This document shows, piece by piece, positions 23,567 through 24,152 of a stretch of 24,152 nucleotides of DNA; positions within the stretch are counted from its first letter, which is position 1; each line of letters opens with the position of its first letter. A program made the translations under genes and the position numbers. Under the pieces are notes generated by a model. That model had not been told where the DNA came from. It ran no database searches and worked only from the letters and a program-made list of their open reading frames with translations. Origin of the DNA: a virus; the IMG/VR virus record IMGVR_UViG_3300042324_001856, positions 1 to 24,152 of that record; one strand, written 5' to 3'.

Positions 23567-24152
23567 TCTTCAGCTAGCTTCTGAAAGAAGCTCATTGACT
23601 CATCATCATCTTCTGCCAAGTTTGCAGCCGCTTGACGCGGCGCAGCCTTAGCTTTGGGAACAGGTTCAAAAGTTTCTTCTAACAAATCCACTTCTGTAGC
23701 TTTGACAACTGGCTTTGATGAAGAACCATCCAAGCCCAACACTTTGTAAAGACGAGCCTTCAAAACGTCGTAGTCCTTAAACTCTGCACGATGCAGGAAC
23801 GGCTGCAAAGCATACTCAGACTTCCAGATACTTTCCAACTGATCATCGTCTTGCAACAAAGGACCTGCTTCATCGAACTCTGACTTATCATAGTTCTGGT
23901 AGCCTTCGACCTTACGGATCTTCAACTTGAAGTTAGCACCTTCCCACATATCAAATGGGTTCAATGGATTCTCATCTTCAAACTCAGGGTTCATCGCTGC
24001 GTTCAACTTATCGAAGATCTTCTTGCCGTACTTGTACATGAAGACTTTGCCTTCATTCTCAGGATTGGCAGTATCTTTGACAATGTAAACATTGCTAATG
24101 AAACCGAGCTTACGCTTTTGCTTGCGTACTGTGTCTTGGTTAGACTTCAGAC
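23563..24152 (-). CDS. 32: Single-stranded DNA-binding protein gp32, C-terminal part
   Basis: The frame is open to the right edge, so the gene is 5'-truncated by the window (196 codons plus stop visible). KRKLGFISNVYIVKDTANPE, then GKVFMYKYGKKIFDKLNAAM and PFDMWEGANFKLKIRKVEGY match the OB-fold half of T4 gp32 (YGKKIWDKINA ... CPWEGANFVLKVKQVSGF). The C-terminus is acidic (EDDDESMSFFQKLAED) and separated by an Ala/Pro/Lys linker, as expected for the region that recruits replication and recombination partners. gp32 coats ssDNA in replication, recombination and repair. It converges on the 493-aa gene: its TAA and that gene's TAG overlap by four bases. An internal Met (24039) is not the start, because conserved sequence continues upstream of it. 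Confidence 0.95.
   Translation of the reverse strand, partial: LKSNQDTVRKQKRKLGFISNVYIVKDTANPENEGKVFMYKYGKKIFDKLNAAMNPEFEDENPLNPFDMWEGANFKLKIRKVEGYQNYDKSEFDEAGPLLQDDDQLESIWKSEYALQPFLHRAEFKDYDVLKARLYKVLGLDGSSSKPVVKATEVDLLEETFEPVPKAKAAPRQAAANLAEDDDESMSFFQKLAED
23576..23592 (+). other. Short hairpin just after the rightward operon, inside gp32
   Basis: AGCTTCT (23576-23582) and AGAAGCT (23586-23592) form a perfect 7-bp stem with a GAA loop, beginning 10 bases after the stop of the transglycosylase gene. It lies in the last codons of gp32 on the other strand. No T-run follows, so it is a weak candidate for ending or stabilising the rightward transcript. Confidence 0.3.

Overview
This window is a stretch of a T4-like myovirus genome, almost certainly from a marine phage of the cyanophage/pelagiphage kind. 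The basis is family resemblance read from the protein sequences. There are recognisable homologues of T4 gp48, gp53, gp27, gp5, gp25, gp6, gp7, gp8, gp4, gp54, gp26 and gp32. They come with features typical of marine T4-likes: a giant DUF4815-type protein downstream of gp8, a gp5 with no lysozyme domain, AT-rich DNA, and late-promoter-like NATAAATA boxes. No tRNA, integrase, transposon or CRISPR array is visible. Genes are packed almost without gaps, and there is no gene-free stretch over 50 bases.

Layout. From 17933 leftwards on the minus strand runs a baseplate/wedge operon: gp48 (tube cap), gp53, gp27-like hub, gp5 spike, gp25, gp6, gp7-like, gp8, a 1448-aa DUF4815-type protein, a 122-aa protein, a 754-aa peripheral structural protein, and the first 47 codons of another gene cut by the left edge. 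Junctions are ATGA or TAATG overlaps or gaps of a few bases. From 17945 rightwards on the plus strand runs a second operon: gp4 (head completion), a 194-aa virion-type protein, gp54 (tube initiator), gp26 (hub assembly), a short gp51-position frame, a 471-aa tape-measure/hub-like protein and a 493-aa hub protein with a lytic transglycosylase domain. The two operons start 11 bases apart. On the far right the ssDNA-binding protein gp32 (minus strand, 5' end outside the window) converges on the plus operon, and the two stop codons overlap.

How they work together. gp27 and gp5 form the central hub and spike. gp6, gp7, gp8, gp25 and gp53 form the wedges. gp48 and gp54 cap the hub and start the tail tube. 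gp26 with its downstream frame and the 471-aa protein are hub-assembly/tape-measure functions. The muralytic activity that T4 carries inside gp5 is here on the 493-aa protein. The DUF4815-type, 122-aa and 754-aa proteins occupy the place of the T4 gp9-gp12 baseplate periphery.

The most striking observation is a textbook programmed -1 frameshift signal at the end of gp26 (T TTT TTT, 7-base spacer, 11-bp stem). It would fuse gp26 in frame to the downstream short ORF, as in the lambda G/GT tail-assembly chaperones and at the equivalent map position between a tube-type gene and a tape-measure-type gene. Other points are late-promoter boxes placed exactly 6 bases before three start codons that lack Shine-Dalgarno sequences, a PAAR-like ending on gp5, and small beta-rich modules shared among at least five baseplate proteins.
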